34,458 nucleotides of DNA from an uncultured Bacteroides sp. (GCF_910586915.1 NZ_CAJULN010000029.1:1-34458), one strand, 5' to 3'. Shown: positions 24,175 to 31,800, counted from the first letter of the stretch. Made by a program: numbers and translations. Notes: generated by a model from the letters alone, not told the origin.

Positions 24175-25326
24175 CTACGGCACAAACCGTATGCAGACCG
24201 GCTTATCCACGTTGATATCCTTTTGTATATCAGTCAGTAATCCCGTGTCTGCATCCCTTTCATATACTTCGATGACATTACTGTCCCTGCAAGCCACCAG
24301 CAGATACTTGCCATTCGGCGTAATAATGAAGTTGCGCGGATGGATTCCGGTCAGTTGATAACCGGCTTTTGTCAGTCTTCCGTTGTCTGGGCAGATGCGG
24401 AAGATGGCAACGCCGTCTGCTTGCAGGCGGTTGCTGGCATACAGGAACTTGCCGTCCGGGCTGATATGAATATCGGCGCTGCCTTTTGCACCGACCGTAT
24501 CGGCAGCTATCGTCTGAATTTCTTTTAAGTTTCCCTCCCGGTACTCGAAAACCGTTACTGTGCCCGAAATTTCGTTAATCAAGTAAGCGTATCCGCCGTT
24601 GGGTGCGAAAGTAAGGTGGCGCGGGCCCGAGCCGGCTGCCACTTGAAAGGCGGCGGGAGAACCTTCCCGGAGAAAACGTTCTTTGTTTTCCCCATCCGCG
24701 TCCGGGTTGACGGTAAACTTATATATCTGGTCTGTCCCCAGATTGTCGGCAAAAAGATAGTTGCCGTCGGGAGTGATGCGTACGCAGTGCAGGTGCGACT
24801 TCTCCTGCCGTTCCTTGTCGGCTCCCGCACCTTCGAATCGTATCACATCCGAAGCCGGCAGGAGCGAACCGTCTTTGGCAAGGGGAAACACCGAGATGCT
24901 TCCGCCGCTATAATTGGCGGTTATCACATTCTTTCCGTTCGTGATGATGTAGCAAGGAGCTTCGCCGCCGGTAGGCTGTGAGTTTAGCCGACTGAAAGTA
25001 CCTTTCTCCTTGTCGAAGGCAAAGGCGTAGGCGGCAGCCTGTTCATTGCCAAGCTCACTGACGGCATATACAAACTTTCCGTCGGCCGAAGGCGTGAGAT
25101 AAGAAGGGTTTTTTACTTCCGCTTCGCTGAGCGGGGTGGCTGTACCGCTTTCTTCGTCGAAACGGAAGCTGTATATCCCCTTACTCTCGCCCGAGGTATA
25201 TGTACCTACGAGCATTGTCAACTCTTGATTCGCCGCATCGCAACTTACGGTACGGACTGCTTTTCGGGATGTGCAACTGATGGTGGTCAGGCCGATTATA
25301 CCGATAGTGGCAATAAGTTTTATCAT
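24175..25326 (-). CDS. Lactonase-family beta-propeller lipoprotein (6-phosphogluconolactonase-like)
   Basis: This 383-residue protein belongs to the seven-bladed propeller lactonase family (YbhE/Pgl type). It opens with TMLVGTYTSGESKGIYSFRF and shows repeated SPDGKFLYASNR-type blades (for example PSYLTPSADGKFVYAVSEL and HISPDGKFLYASNRL). Cytoplasmic relatives hydrolyse 6-phosphogluconolactone. This one has a lipobox (TTISC, Cys18), so it is exported and lipid-anchored, and a pentose-phosphate role is unlikely. It may act on sugar lactones or oxidised sugars in the periplasm. It is convergent with GH84, and its stop is only 8 bp beyond the T-run of that gene's terminator. Confidence 0.88.
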   Translation of the reverse strand: MIKLIATIGIIGLTTISCTSRKAVRTVSCDAANQELTMLVGTYTSGESKGIYSFRFDEESGTATPLSEAEVKNPSYLTPSADGKFVYAVSELGNEQAAAYAFAFDKEKGTFSRLNSQPTGGEAPCYIITNGKNVITANYSGGSISVFPLAKDGSLLPASDVIRFEGAGADKERQEKSHLHCVRITPDGNYLFADNLGTDQIYKFTVNPDADGENKERFLREGSPAAFQVAAGSGPRHLTFAPNGGYAYLINEISGTVTVFEYREGNLKEIQTIAADTVGAKGSADIHISPDGKFLYASNRLQADGVAIFRICPDNGRLTKAGYQLTGIHPRNFIITPNGKYLLVACRDSNVIEVYERDADTGLLTDIQKDINVDKPVCIRFVP

Positions 25327-25411
25327 ATAAATGGTTTTTAAGTATCTACTGATTTGTATATATGTATCTGTTTGTCAATTTATTGTGGTTTCCTAATAGT
25401 GTCCATTGCAG

Positions 25412-25521
25412 GAAACGGCAGTTTCCACGCAAAGAAACGGCCGTTCCCATACGGAGAAACAATCGTTTCCTCCCATAGATACTGCCGTTCCCATCGTAGG
25501 ATACGGGCGTTACAACTTATC
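25412..25521. repeat. Degenerate 22-bp tandem array, five copies (GAnAC-N4-GTTnC core)
   Basis: Copies begin at 25412, 25434, 25456, 25478 and 25500, each exactly 22 bp long. Neighbouring copies agree at only 11-16 of 22 positions, yet positions 1, 2, 4, 5, 10-12 and 14 are invariant (GAnACnnnnGTTnC), a dyad. Copies 1 to 3 contain good palindromes (GAAAC...GTTTC; AACGGCCGTT). A weaker copy may precede at 25390. The last copy runs into the stop codon of the DUF6078 gene. It fills most of the gap between that gene and the lactonase gene start. There are no unique spacers, so this is not a CRISPR array. Confidence 0.75.
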
Positions 25522-25956
25522 GTTCCAGCAGTATTCTTCGATATATTTGTCGAAGTAGTCGTTGAGTACCACTCCCAATTCCTTAGCTACGCTTATCACT
25601 TTCTGCTGTTCGTCGGGAGTGATTTTCAGTGTTCCCCGGCGTTTCAGATAGTAGTTCTTGCGTCCGAAGTAACCAATCATCCGGTAGCGGAAGACGCTTG
25701 CCATTCGTACGGTGAGTGCGTTGGCCGTGCGTGTAAATCCCAGCGCGAAGCGGGTCTTTTCGTTCGGGCAATAGAAGTTGCAGTTGTTTTTTCCGGCTTT
25801 TATCCGGTTCGGATTCATTGTCGGCAGGAAGATACGGTCGACGGGAGCATACTGCATGGCAATGCGTCGCAGACAGGTGGCGGCTTTCGGGCAGTTTTCT
25901 GCGGCACACAAGCCGAAGGAGTGGGGGACTTCGGAGAAGTCAAAGTGCGGAGTCAT
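25510..25956 (-). CDS. DUF6078 family protein
   Basis: This 148-residue protein belongs to a Bacteroides family of unknown function. An N-terminal cysteine cluster (CAAENCPKAATC) may bind metal. A central segment reads AMQYAPVDRIFLPTMNPNRIKAGKNNCNFYCP (split across about 34-66). The C-terminal part is helical and basic (SVFRYRMIGYFGRKNYYLKRRGTLKITPDEQ...YCWNDKL), reminiscent of DNA- or RNA-binding helices, though this is not demonstrated. I start it at MTPHFDFSEVPHSFGLC (25956), because the -7 element at 25993-26000 places transcription start downstream of the earlier ATG at 25995. Its final codons overlap the 22-bp array. Confidence 0.75.
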   Translation of the reverse strand: MTPHFDFSEVPHSFGLCAAENCPKAATCLRRIAMQYAPVDRIFLPTMNPNRIKAGKNNCNFYCPNEKTRFALGFTRTANALTVRMASVFRYRMIGYFGRKNYYLKRRGTLKITPDEQQKVISVAKELGVVLNDYFDKYIEEYCWNDKL

Positions 25957-25992
25957 CGTTTTATGAATATTGATTGAGTTATGTAATACAGG

Positions 25993-26000
25993 CAAAGGTA
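25993..26000 (-). promoter_or_regulatory. Candidate -7 element for the DUF6078 gene
   Basis: TACCTTTG on the minus strand matches TAnnTTTG. The predicted start, near 25986, leaves about 30 nt of leader. It lies divergently from the ssrA promoter about 100 bp away. Confidence 0.5.
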
Positions 26001-26097
26001 CGGATAAAGTTGCGGATATGTGCTCTCTTGCCGATATAAATCTGCCGTCGAAGTATAATATTTGCTAACGGATGTCGCGTGGAAACAAAAGATTTCC

Positions 26098-26105
26098 TAT
26101 CTTTG
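26098..26105 (+). promoter_or_regulatory. Candidate -7 element for ssrA
   Basis: TATCTTTG is an exact TAnnTTTG match about 77 nt before the mature tmRNA 5' end. This implies a precursor leader that RNase P would remove. Confidence 0.55.
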
Positions 26106-26181
26106 CACTTCGGAAGGCGGCGATGCGGCATTGCAATGTACGCAGTTGCGTCCTTCGGCGTTCTGTAAGTTGCAGAGTCAT

Positions 26182-26578
26182 GGGGTTGACTGGATTTGAC
26201 AGCGGGCAGAAATGGTAAGTAAGCATACAGTGGGTCGGTAATTTCCACTTAAATCTCAGTTATCAAAATTTTATCTGGCGAAACTAATTACGCTCTTGCT
26301 GCTTAATCGAATCATAGTAGATTGGCTTAATCCCGGCACAAGGTGCTGGGACGAGACATCACTCGGAAGCTGTTGCTCCGAAGCATTCCGGTTCAGTGGT
26401 GCAGTTACATCGGGGATAGTCGGAAGCGGCCTCGCGCTTCGGATGAAATTTTAGAGGATAAGGCAGGAATTGATGGCTTTGGTTCTGTTCCTGCTCGAAA
26501 ACTTAGGCAAAGATAAGTATGTAGAAAGCTTATGATTTCCTCGTTTGGACGAGGGTTCGATTCCCTCCAGCTCCACCA
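26182..26578 (+). ncRNA. ssrA: Transfer-messenger RNA (tmRNA)
   Basis: This 397-nt RNA rescues stalled ribosomes and tags the unfinished peptide for proteolysis. The 5' end GGGGTTG (26182-26188) pairs with CAGCTCC (26568-26574), giving the G3-U wobble that alanyl-tRNA synthetase recognises, and ACCA is encoded at 26575-26578. A T-arm is present: GAGGG (26551-26555) pairs with CCCTC (26563-26567) around TTCGATT. The tag frame at 26277-26306 reads GETNYALAA then TAA, matching the Bacteroides tag as I recall it. The 5' sequence GGATTTGAC in the D-like region fits tmRNA consensus. A terminator follows 6 nt after the CCA end. No integrated element is seen at this common phage or island target. Confidence 0.98.
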
Positions 26579-26584
26579 ATGATG

Positions 26585-26627
26585 AAAAAACGGAGGATGT
26601 TTTGCAAAGAGACATCCTCCGTTTTTT
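26585..26627 (+). terminator. Rho-independent terminator of ssrA
   Basis: A 16-bp A/T-flanked stem (26585-26600 with 26612-26627; CGGAGGATGT core) and 11-nt loop end in a run of six T. The complementary A-run allows some function in the opposite direction too. Confidence 0.9.
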
Positions 26628-26694
26628 ATTGTCGGCTTACATCGGACAAAGCACGACCCGCAGAGAAATTCAATCTTGAAAAACATTATATGAT

Positions 26695-28089
26695 ATGAAA
26701 AACAGACTGATATCACTTGTCTTCTTATTATTGGGAGCAGCAGGCTTAAAAGCCCAGAACACTTTTGTGCACGAGCGTTCGCACAATTATGAATGGCCTA
26801 CAGACTCATTGGTATTGAAAAAGCTGAACCAATGGCAGGATAAGAAATTCGGAGTCATCTTCCACTGGGGGCTGTACAGTGTGCCCGGTATTGTCGAATC
26901 GTGGGCGCTCTGTTCCGAAGATGTCGACTGGATTAGCCGCTACGGGCATGACAACTACCAAGAGTTCAAGAACTGGTATTGGAATGGACTCAGCCAAGAG
27001 TTCAATCCGGTCAATTTCAACCCTGAACAATGGGCCGATGTGATGAAACAGGCAGGAATGAAATACATGGTATTCACTACCAAACACCACGACGGTTTCT
27101 GTATGTTCGACAGCAGACATACCGCTTTCTCTATTGCACAGGGACCTTTTAAGGAACATCCGAAAGCCAATGTCGCCCTCCATGTGTTTGAGGCTTTCCG
27201 TAAAGCAGGTTTCATGACCGGAGCCTACTTCTCCAAACCCGATTGGCACAACCAGGATTATTGGTGGGATTATTTCGCGACCCCGAATAGAAATGTGAAT
27301 TACAAAGTCGAACGCCATCCCGAAAAGTGGGAGGCTTTCAAGAACTTTACCTATAATCAGATTGAAGAACTGATGAGCGGTTACGGGCCGATAGATATTC
27401 TTTGGCTGGACGGCGGCTGGGTATCCGTCCGCAATAAGCAGGATATTGATATGCCACGGATAGCCGGTATGGCACGGGAAAGGCAACCCGGTATATTGGT
27501 AGTAGACCGTACCATAAGCGGCCGGTACGAGAATTACCAGACTCCCGAACGTTCGATACCCGAAACCCAGCTTCCCTTTCCGTGGGAAAGTTGCATTACG
27601 CTGACCACAGACTGGGGATGGGTGAAGAACGCCAGATACAAAACTCCCAATCAGGTGGTTGCCATGCTCATGGAGGTAGTTGCCAAAGGCGGCAGCCTGC
27701 TTCTCGGAGTAGGCCCTACTGCCGATGGTATAATTGAGCAACCTGCCGTGGAACGTCTTGCAGAGGTGGGACGCTGGATGAAAAAGAACGGAGAAGCGAT
27801 ATACAATACCCGCATCACTCCCAATTACCATTCCGGCAATGTGTGGTTTACTGCAAACAAGAACGGGAAGACACTGTATGCGCTTTATGCACTGCCCGAA
27901 GGAGAAAAGATACCTGCAAGCATCGAATGGGAAGGGAATATCCCTGCAAGAAACAGCCGGATTAAATTGTTGGCTTCCGGTCGGAAGGTGAAATGGACGG
28001 TCAAAGACAATAAAGTCATCCTTACCGTTCCCAATCAATACGTAGGCAGTACGGAACCGCTCGCCTTTCAGTTCGACGTTTCCGATTAG
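26695..28089 (+). CDS. Secreted alpha-L-fucosidase, GH29
   Basis: This 464-residue fucosidase begins with a signal peptide ending near LKAQ (21). The family signature at the start of the barrel is WQDKKFGVIFHWGLYSVPGI, followed by YMVFTTKHHDGFCMFDS, both typical of the active-site rim. Asp239 in IDILWLDGGW is at the position of the GH29 nucleophile. KGGSLLLGVGPTADGII closes the barrel, and a small beta domain follows. The enzyme removes terminal alpha-L-fucose from mucin, N-glycan or milk oligosaccharides in the periplasm or at the surface. GH29 subfamily (broad versus alpha-1,3/4-specific) cannot be told by eye. It precedes the second GH20 by 122 nt in the same direction with no terminator between, so a joint transcript is likely. 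Confidence 0.95.
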   Translation: MKNRLISLVFLLLGAAGLKAQNTFVHERSHNYEWPTDSLVLKKLNQWQDKKFGVIFHWGLYSVPGIVESWALCSEDVDWISRYGHDNYQEFKNWYWNGLSQEFNPVNFNPEQWADVMKQAGMKYMVFTTKHHDGFCMFDSRHTAFSIAQGPFKEHPKANVALHVFEAFRKAGFMTGAYFSKPDWHNQDYWWDYFATPNRNVNYKVERHPEKWEAFKNFTYNQIEELMSGYGPIDILWLDGGWVSVRNKQDIDMPRIAGMARERQPGILVVDRTISGRYENYQTPERSIPETQLPFPWESCITLTTDWGWVKNARYKTPNQVVAMLMEVVAKGGSLLLGVGPTADGIIEQPAVERLAEVGRWMKKNGEAIYNTRITPNYHSGNVWFTANKNGKTLYALYALPEGEKIPASIEWEGNIPARNSRIKLLASGRKVKWTVKDNKVILTVPNQYVGSTEPLAFQFDVSD

Positions 28090-28211
28090 TAGAAAGAAGT
28101 GCATAGTTATTGGAGTGTAAGTCATCGGATTTGTGTGATGGAAGCCCCAGTGGGACGATGATTTTCTCTTTAAAATATGAGTAATATAAATAATATAATA
28201 AGTTTGAGATT

Positions 28212-30200
28212 ATGAGAAAACTACTATTCGCTTTATGCTGTTTCTTGGCGACATCTTTGGGCGTTTCCGCACAAGAACCTTGTCCCGATGTCATCCCTGC
28301 CTTGCAACAATGGAAGGGAGGAAAAGGAAAACTCCTCCTGCCTGCCGAGGGAAGTATCGTTGTAAATCCCGATAACGAAGAGCAACTGCTGTCCACTGCC
28401 CGTATATTGGCCGGCGACTTGAAAGAGTTAATGAACTGGAACTACACCGTAAAGACCGGAAAACCGCAGAGAAACGATATTTATCTTTCCTTGACAAAGC
28501 CCGACAAACAGTTGGGCGACGAAGGTTACGTGTTGACTGCAAGCCGTTACGCCGGTATTGAAGCCCCTACCGTGAAAGGAGTTTTTTGGGGAACGCGCAG
28601 CCTTCTGCAAATATTGTATAATCAGCAAGGAAAACTGCCGAAAGGAACAGCACGCGATTATCCGCAATTTTCCAACCGTGGATTCATGCTCGATGTAGCC
28701 CGTAAGTTCTTCACATTGGATTATCTGAAACAATACATCAAGATACTTTCCTTCTATAAAATGAATGAGTTCCAGATTCATTTGAATGATAATGGCTTTC
28801 CGCAATTCTTCAACAACGACTGGAACAGTACCTATGCTGCCTTCCGCCTCGAAAGCGAACGCTTCCCGGGACTCACAGCCAAAGACGGCTCATATACCAA
28901 ACAGGAGTTCTCCGACTTGCAGCGTATGGGCCTGGCGTATGGAGTAAACGTCATTCCCGAAATAGACATTCCTGCACATTCTCTTGCTTTTACGCATTAC
29001 AAGCCGGAAATCGGCAGCAAAGAATACGGAATGGACCATTTGGACCTCTATAAAGATGAAACCTATCATTTTGTCGACACCCTGTTGGATGAATATCTTT
29101 CCGGCGAACATCCCGTATTCGTAGGTCCCGACGTACACATCGGTACGGACGAGTATAACAAGAAGGAAGCCGAACAATACCGCTATTTCACCGACCGTTA
29201 TCTGAAATATGTTGAAAAGTACGGTAAGACTCCCCGTATGTGGGGCGGTTTGAAATGGCTTCCCGGCAAGACACCCGTAAAGGCGGAAGGTGTGACCGTC
29301 AATGCATGGTCGTACGACTGGGTAGACCCCGAAATCTCCTTGAAAGACGGATATCGGCTGATAAACACCTGCGATACTTATCTCTATATTGTGCCGGGCG
29401 CCGGTTACTATCGCGAGTTTCTCGACCATAAATGGATTTACGAGTCCTGGAGCCCGTGGTTGATGAACAGAAAACAGACACTTCCCGAAGGAACTCCGGG
29501 AGTATTGGGTGGAATGTTTGCTGTATGGAACGATATGTGCGGCAACGGTATTTCCGAGCAGGATGTACATTACCGTTCTTTCCCGGCGGTTCAGGTATTG
29601 GCGGAAAAACTTTGGAAGGGAAATACTGAAACCGTCCCCTACGAGACTTTTGAAAACTTGTGCCGTGTGATGCCCGAAGCTCCGGGAGTAAACCTGCTGG
29701 CACGTATTGCCGGAGAAACACTGCTGACCCCTTCGGGAAAAGTCTGTTCGTTGAATGGTACGGATACGATTCGCACTGCCTTGCCGGAGGTCGGTTATCC
29801 CTATGCCGTATCCTTCAAAATCTGTCCCGACAAGGATACCAACATCAGTGGCGTCCTGTTCGAAGGCCCTCATTCCAAAGTATATACCAATTGGGAAAAT
29901 ACCGGGCGGATTGCCTTTAGCCGCGACGGCTATGTCTTTGTGTTCGGCTCTTACCGCCTTCCTGCGGAAGAATGGACGGACATCCGTATTGAAGGCGATT
30001 ATAAAGGCACTTCTCTATACGTCAACGGCAAACTGCACGAACGTCTGGAGGGGCGTAAGATGAAAGTATATCATGAGAAATACAAGCGCATGGATTATAT
30101 GCCGTATCAGGAAACGCTGGTTTTCCCTCTTCGCCAAATAGGTGATGCGTTGAATGGATTCAAAGGAAAAATACAAGATGTGACTTGTGTGCAGTTTTGA
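28212..30200 (+). CDS. Secreted GH20 beta-hexosaminidase/lacto-N-biosidase-like enzyme with C-terminal lectin-like domain
   Basis: This 662-residue enzyme has a signal peptide to about 21 and a GH20b-type N-terminal domain (about 25-150). The TIM barrel starts at FSNRGFMLDVARKFFTLDYL. The catalytic pair is Asp313-Glu314 in VHIGTDEY, with Thr where most GH20 enzymes have a second Gly (HxGGDE). The variant motif marks a distinct GH20 subgroup with a different -1/+1 pocket. The C-terminal ~165 residues (from about 500) have the pattern of a LamG/concanavalin-like jelly roll: TNWENTGRIAFSRDGY, then WTDIRIEGDYKGTSLYVNGK. This is probably a carbohydrate-binding module. Activity could be hexosaminidase, lacto-N-biosidase or related. 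Its stop overlaps the dinB start by 14 nt. Confidence 0.9.
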   Translation: MRKLLFALCCFLATSLGVSAQEPCPDVIPALQQWKGGKGKLLLPAEGSIVVNPDNEEQLLSTARILAGDLKELMNWNYTVKTGKPQRNDIYLSLTKPDKQLGDEGYVLTASRYAGIEAPTVKGVFWGTRSLLQILYNQQGKLPKGTARDYPQFSNRGFMLDVARKFFTLDYLKQYIKILSFYKMNEFQIHLNDNGFPQFFNNDWNSTYAAFRLESERFPGLTAKDGSYTKQEFSDLQRMGLAYGVNVIPEIDIPAHSLAFTHYKPEIGSKEYGMDHLDLYKDETYHFVDTLLDEYLSGEHPVFVGPDVHIGTDEYNKKEAEQYRYFTDRYLKYVEKYGKTPRMWGGLKWLPGKTPVKAEGVTVNAWSYDWVDPEISLKDGYRLINTCDTYLYIVPGAGYYREFLDHKWIYESWSPWLMNRKQTLPEGTPGVLGGMFAVWNDMCGNGISEQDVHYRSFPAVQVLAEKLWKGNTETVPYETFENLCRVMPEAPGVNLLARIAGETLLTPSGKVCSLNGTDTIRTALPEVGYPYAVSFKICPDKDTNISGVLFEGPHSKVYTNWENTGRIAFSRDGYVFVFGSYRLPAEEWTDIRIEGDYKGTSLYVNGKLHERLEGRKMKVYHEKYKRMDYMPYQETLVFPLRQIGDALNGFKGKIQDVTCVQF

Positions 30201-31281
30201 AAGAAAGATTATACATATCGACATGGATGCCTTCTACGCTTCGGTAGAACAGCGCGACAATCCGCAACTTCGCGGTAAGCCATTGGCGGTGGGTCACGCC
30301 CAAGAGCGGGGAGTGGTGGCCGCCGCCAGTTACGAGGCACGGCGCTACGGAGTCCGTTCTGCCATGTCCTCACAAAAGGCGAAGCGTCTTTGCCCGCAAC
30401 TTATTTTTGTGCCCGGCAGGATGGACGTTTATAAATCCGTTTCCCGTCAGATACACGAGATATTCCATCAATATACCGACATTATTGAACCTCTCTCCTT
30501 AGATGAGGCCTTTCTCGATGTGACGGAAAATAAAAGAGGCATCCCCCTGGCGGTAGATATAGCCAAAGAGATAAAGCAGAAGATTCGCGAACAACTTAAC
30601 CTGATAGCATCTGCCGGCATATCCTACAACAAATTTCTGGCAAAGATAGCTTCCGATTACCGCAAACCCGACGGATTGTGCACCATTCATCCGGAACAGG
30701 CGATGGACTTCATCGCCCGTCTTCCCATCGAATCTTTTTGGGGAGTAGGTCCGGTGACGGCCCGAAAGATGCATTTGCTGGGAATCAGCAACGGTTTTCA
30801 ACTGCGTAAATGCTCTTTGGAAATGCTGACCGCGCACTTCGGAAAAGTAGGCGCCCTCTATTACGACTGTGCGCGGGGCATTGACGAACGTCCGGTAGAA
30901 GCTGTCCGTATCCGTAAGTCCATCGGGTGCGAGCGGACATTGGAACGGGATATTTCCACCCGCTCTTCCGTCATTATCGAACTTTATCATGTGGCAGTGG
31001 AACTGATTGAACGTCTCGGCCGGAAGGACTTCAAAGGCAACACGCTCACTTTGAAAATCAAGTTCCACGATTTTACCCAAATCACCCGGAGCATAACCCA
31101 GTCGCAGGAGTTGACAACTTTAGACCGGGTGCTTCCATTGGCAAAAGAGTTGCTGAAAAGCGTGGAATACGAACAGCATCCTATCCGGCTCATCGGACTT
31201 TCCGTTTCCAATCCGAAGGAAGAAACGGAGGGGCAGCACGGTGTTTGGGAGCAGTTGAGCTTTGAATTTGGCGACTGGTAG
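30187..31281 (+). CDS. dinB: DNA polymerase IV (Y-family, translesion)
   Basis: This 364-residue polymerase copies damaged DNA with low fidelity. Motif I IIHIDMDAFYASVEQ supplies the metal-binding Asp12, and Asp106-Glu107 lie in SLDEAF. The fingers, thumb (helix-hairpin-helix, FWGVGPVTARKM) and little-finger domains follow in normal order. The C-terminal QLSFEF (356-361) is a sliding-clamp-binding motif. A GTG start at 30187 is needed: motif I begins seven residues later, so the next in-frame ATG (Met13) would remove a catalytic Asp. The first 14 nt overlap the end of the GH20 gene, which suggests coupled expression. No LexA-like box was found upstream. Confidence 0.95.
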   Translation: MCSFERKIIHIDMDAFYASVEQRDNPQLRGKPLAVGHAQERGVVAAASYEARRYGVRSAMSSQKAKRLCPQLIFVPGRMDVYKSVSRQIHEIFHQYTDIIEPLSLDEAFLDVTENKRGIPLAVDIAKEIKQKIREQLNLIASAGISYNKFLAKIASDYRKPDGLCTIHPEQAMDFIARLPIESFWGVGPVTARKMHLLGISNGFQLRKCSLEMLTAHFGKVGALYYDCARGIDERPVEAVRIRKSIGCERTLERDISTRSSVIIELYHVAVELIERLGRKDFKGNTLTLKIKFHDFTQITRSITQSQELTTLDRVLPLAKELLKSVEYEQHPIRLIGLSVSNPKEETEGQHGVWEQLSFEFGDW

Positions 31282-31394
31282 CGGCGCGATTCCTTAAGCA
31301 TTCACTGAAACAAGCCTGTTTTTCGAGAGCATTGTCCACTGTCTTCCCCTAACTGCCAAATGCCGGAATTACATCTTTATAATCAGCTTGTTAC

Positions 31395-31504
31395 AGCGCA
31401 TATATGCGCTGCGTCCAGCATCTATATCTCCTGGACGTAGGAGCTATATCTCTTGGACGCAGGACATATATGCGGTAGAAGTAGCATCTATATGCGCTGC
31501 AAAC
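31395..31504. repeat. Degenerate 22-bp tandem array, five copies (AG-N4-TATAT-N4-T core)
   Basis: Copies begin at 31395, 31417, 31439, 31461 and 31483, each exactly 22 bp. Positions 1, 2, 7-11 and 16 are invariant (AGnnnnTATATnnnnT). Copies 2 and 3 agree at 18 of 22 positions, others less. Copy 1 contains a perfect 16-bp palindrome (AGCGCATATATGCGCT). It lies in the non-coding gap 31282-31582 after dinB. The stretch 31282-31394 before it shows nothing recognisable, and a minus-strand terminator follows it. Confidence 0.8.
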
Positions 31505-31518
31505 CGCTCATTTGCAAC

Positions 31519-31556
31519 CAAAAAAAAGCGAGGATACTCCGAAAAGTTCCTCGCTT
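31519..31556 (-). terminator. Rho-independent terminator of the 45-aa small gene
   Basis: Read on the minus strand, AAGCGAGGA (31556-31548) pairs with its complement (31534-31526) across a 13-nt loop and is followed by eight T. It lies 26 nt beyond the small gene's stop. Confidence 0.85.
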
Positions 31557-31582
31557 AAATTCGTATAATCAAGTGTGTTTAT

Positions 31583-31720
31583 TTACATGGCAACCTGCTT
31601 TGAAAGCAGTTTTTGAAGTTTACCGTTCAAGGTTTGGCACATTGCGCCGTTCCCCATTGCCTGATAGCGTTTGATACGGTACTGTAACATCATAATCTTT
31701 TCATTTGCATCTTTTTTCAT
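31583..31720 (-). CDS. Small basic protein of 45 residues, unknown function
   Basis: This short gene encodes MKKDANEKIMMLQYRIKRYQ and 25 more residues, ending LQKLLSKQVAM. It is probably two short amphipathic helices (LQYRIKRYQAM and LNGKLQKLLSKQV) joined by a Gly/Asn turn, net positive, with no signal peptide. Evidence that it is a real gene: a good ribosome site (AGAGGAAAC, 8 nt before ATG), a -7 element at 31793-31800 and a dedicated terminator. I recognise no family. It could bind nucleic acid or a protein partner; nothing in the sequence decides. Confidence 0.75.
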   Translation of the reverse strand: MKKDANEKIMMLQYRIKRYQAMGNGAMCQTLNGKLQKLLSKQVAM

Positions 31721-31792
31721 AATTTGTTTCCTCTTTTTTGCTCCCCACGTTTTGAAGAGCGGTTTTACATCTTGTTTTCTCTATTAACACTG

Positions 31793-31800
31793 CAAAGGTA
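31793..31800 (-). promoter_or_regulatory. Candidate -7 element for the 45-aa gene
   Basis: TACCTTTG on the minus strand matches TAnnTTTG. A TTTG exists 25 bp further upstream (31829-31826), more than the usual 19-21 bp. The leader would be about 66 nt. Confidence 0.5.

Noticed and set aside
25331..25375. E. coli-like -35/-10 promoter (TTGACA...TATA) for the lactonase gene
   Set aside because: Bacteroides primary sigma does not use this consensus, and the region is simply AT-rich.
25412..25521. CRISPR array
   Set aside because: The period is only 22 bp, with no unique spacers, and every unit is degenerate. No cas gene lies nearby.
26579..26694. Integration site or island remnant at the 3' end of ssrA
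   Set aside because: The tmRNA is followed at once by its terminator and a glycosidase gene. There is no duplicated 3' end and no integrase.
26806..28125. 439-aa minus-strand open frame opposite GH29
   Set aside because: It is a shadow of a well-conserved fucosidase gene.
31307..31323. Terminator after dinB (AAACA-AGCC-TGTTT)
   Set aside because: A 5-bp A/T-rich stem is too weak to call.
31395..31504. CRISPR array or minisatellite from recent slippage
   Set aside because: There are no spacers, and copies are too diverged for recent slippage while the core and phase remain fixed.
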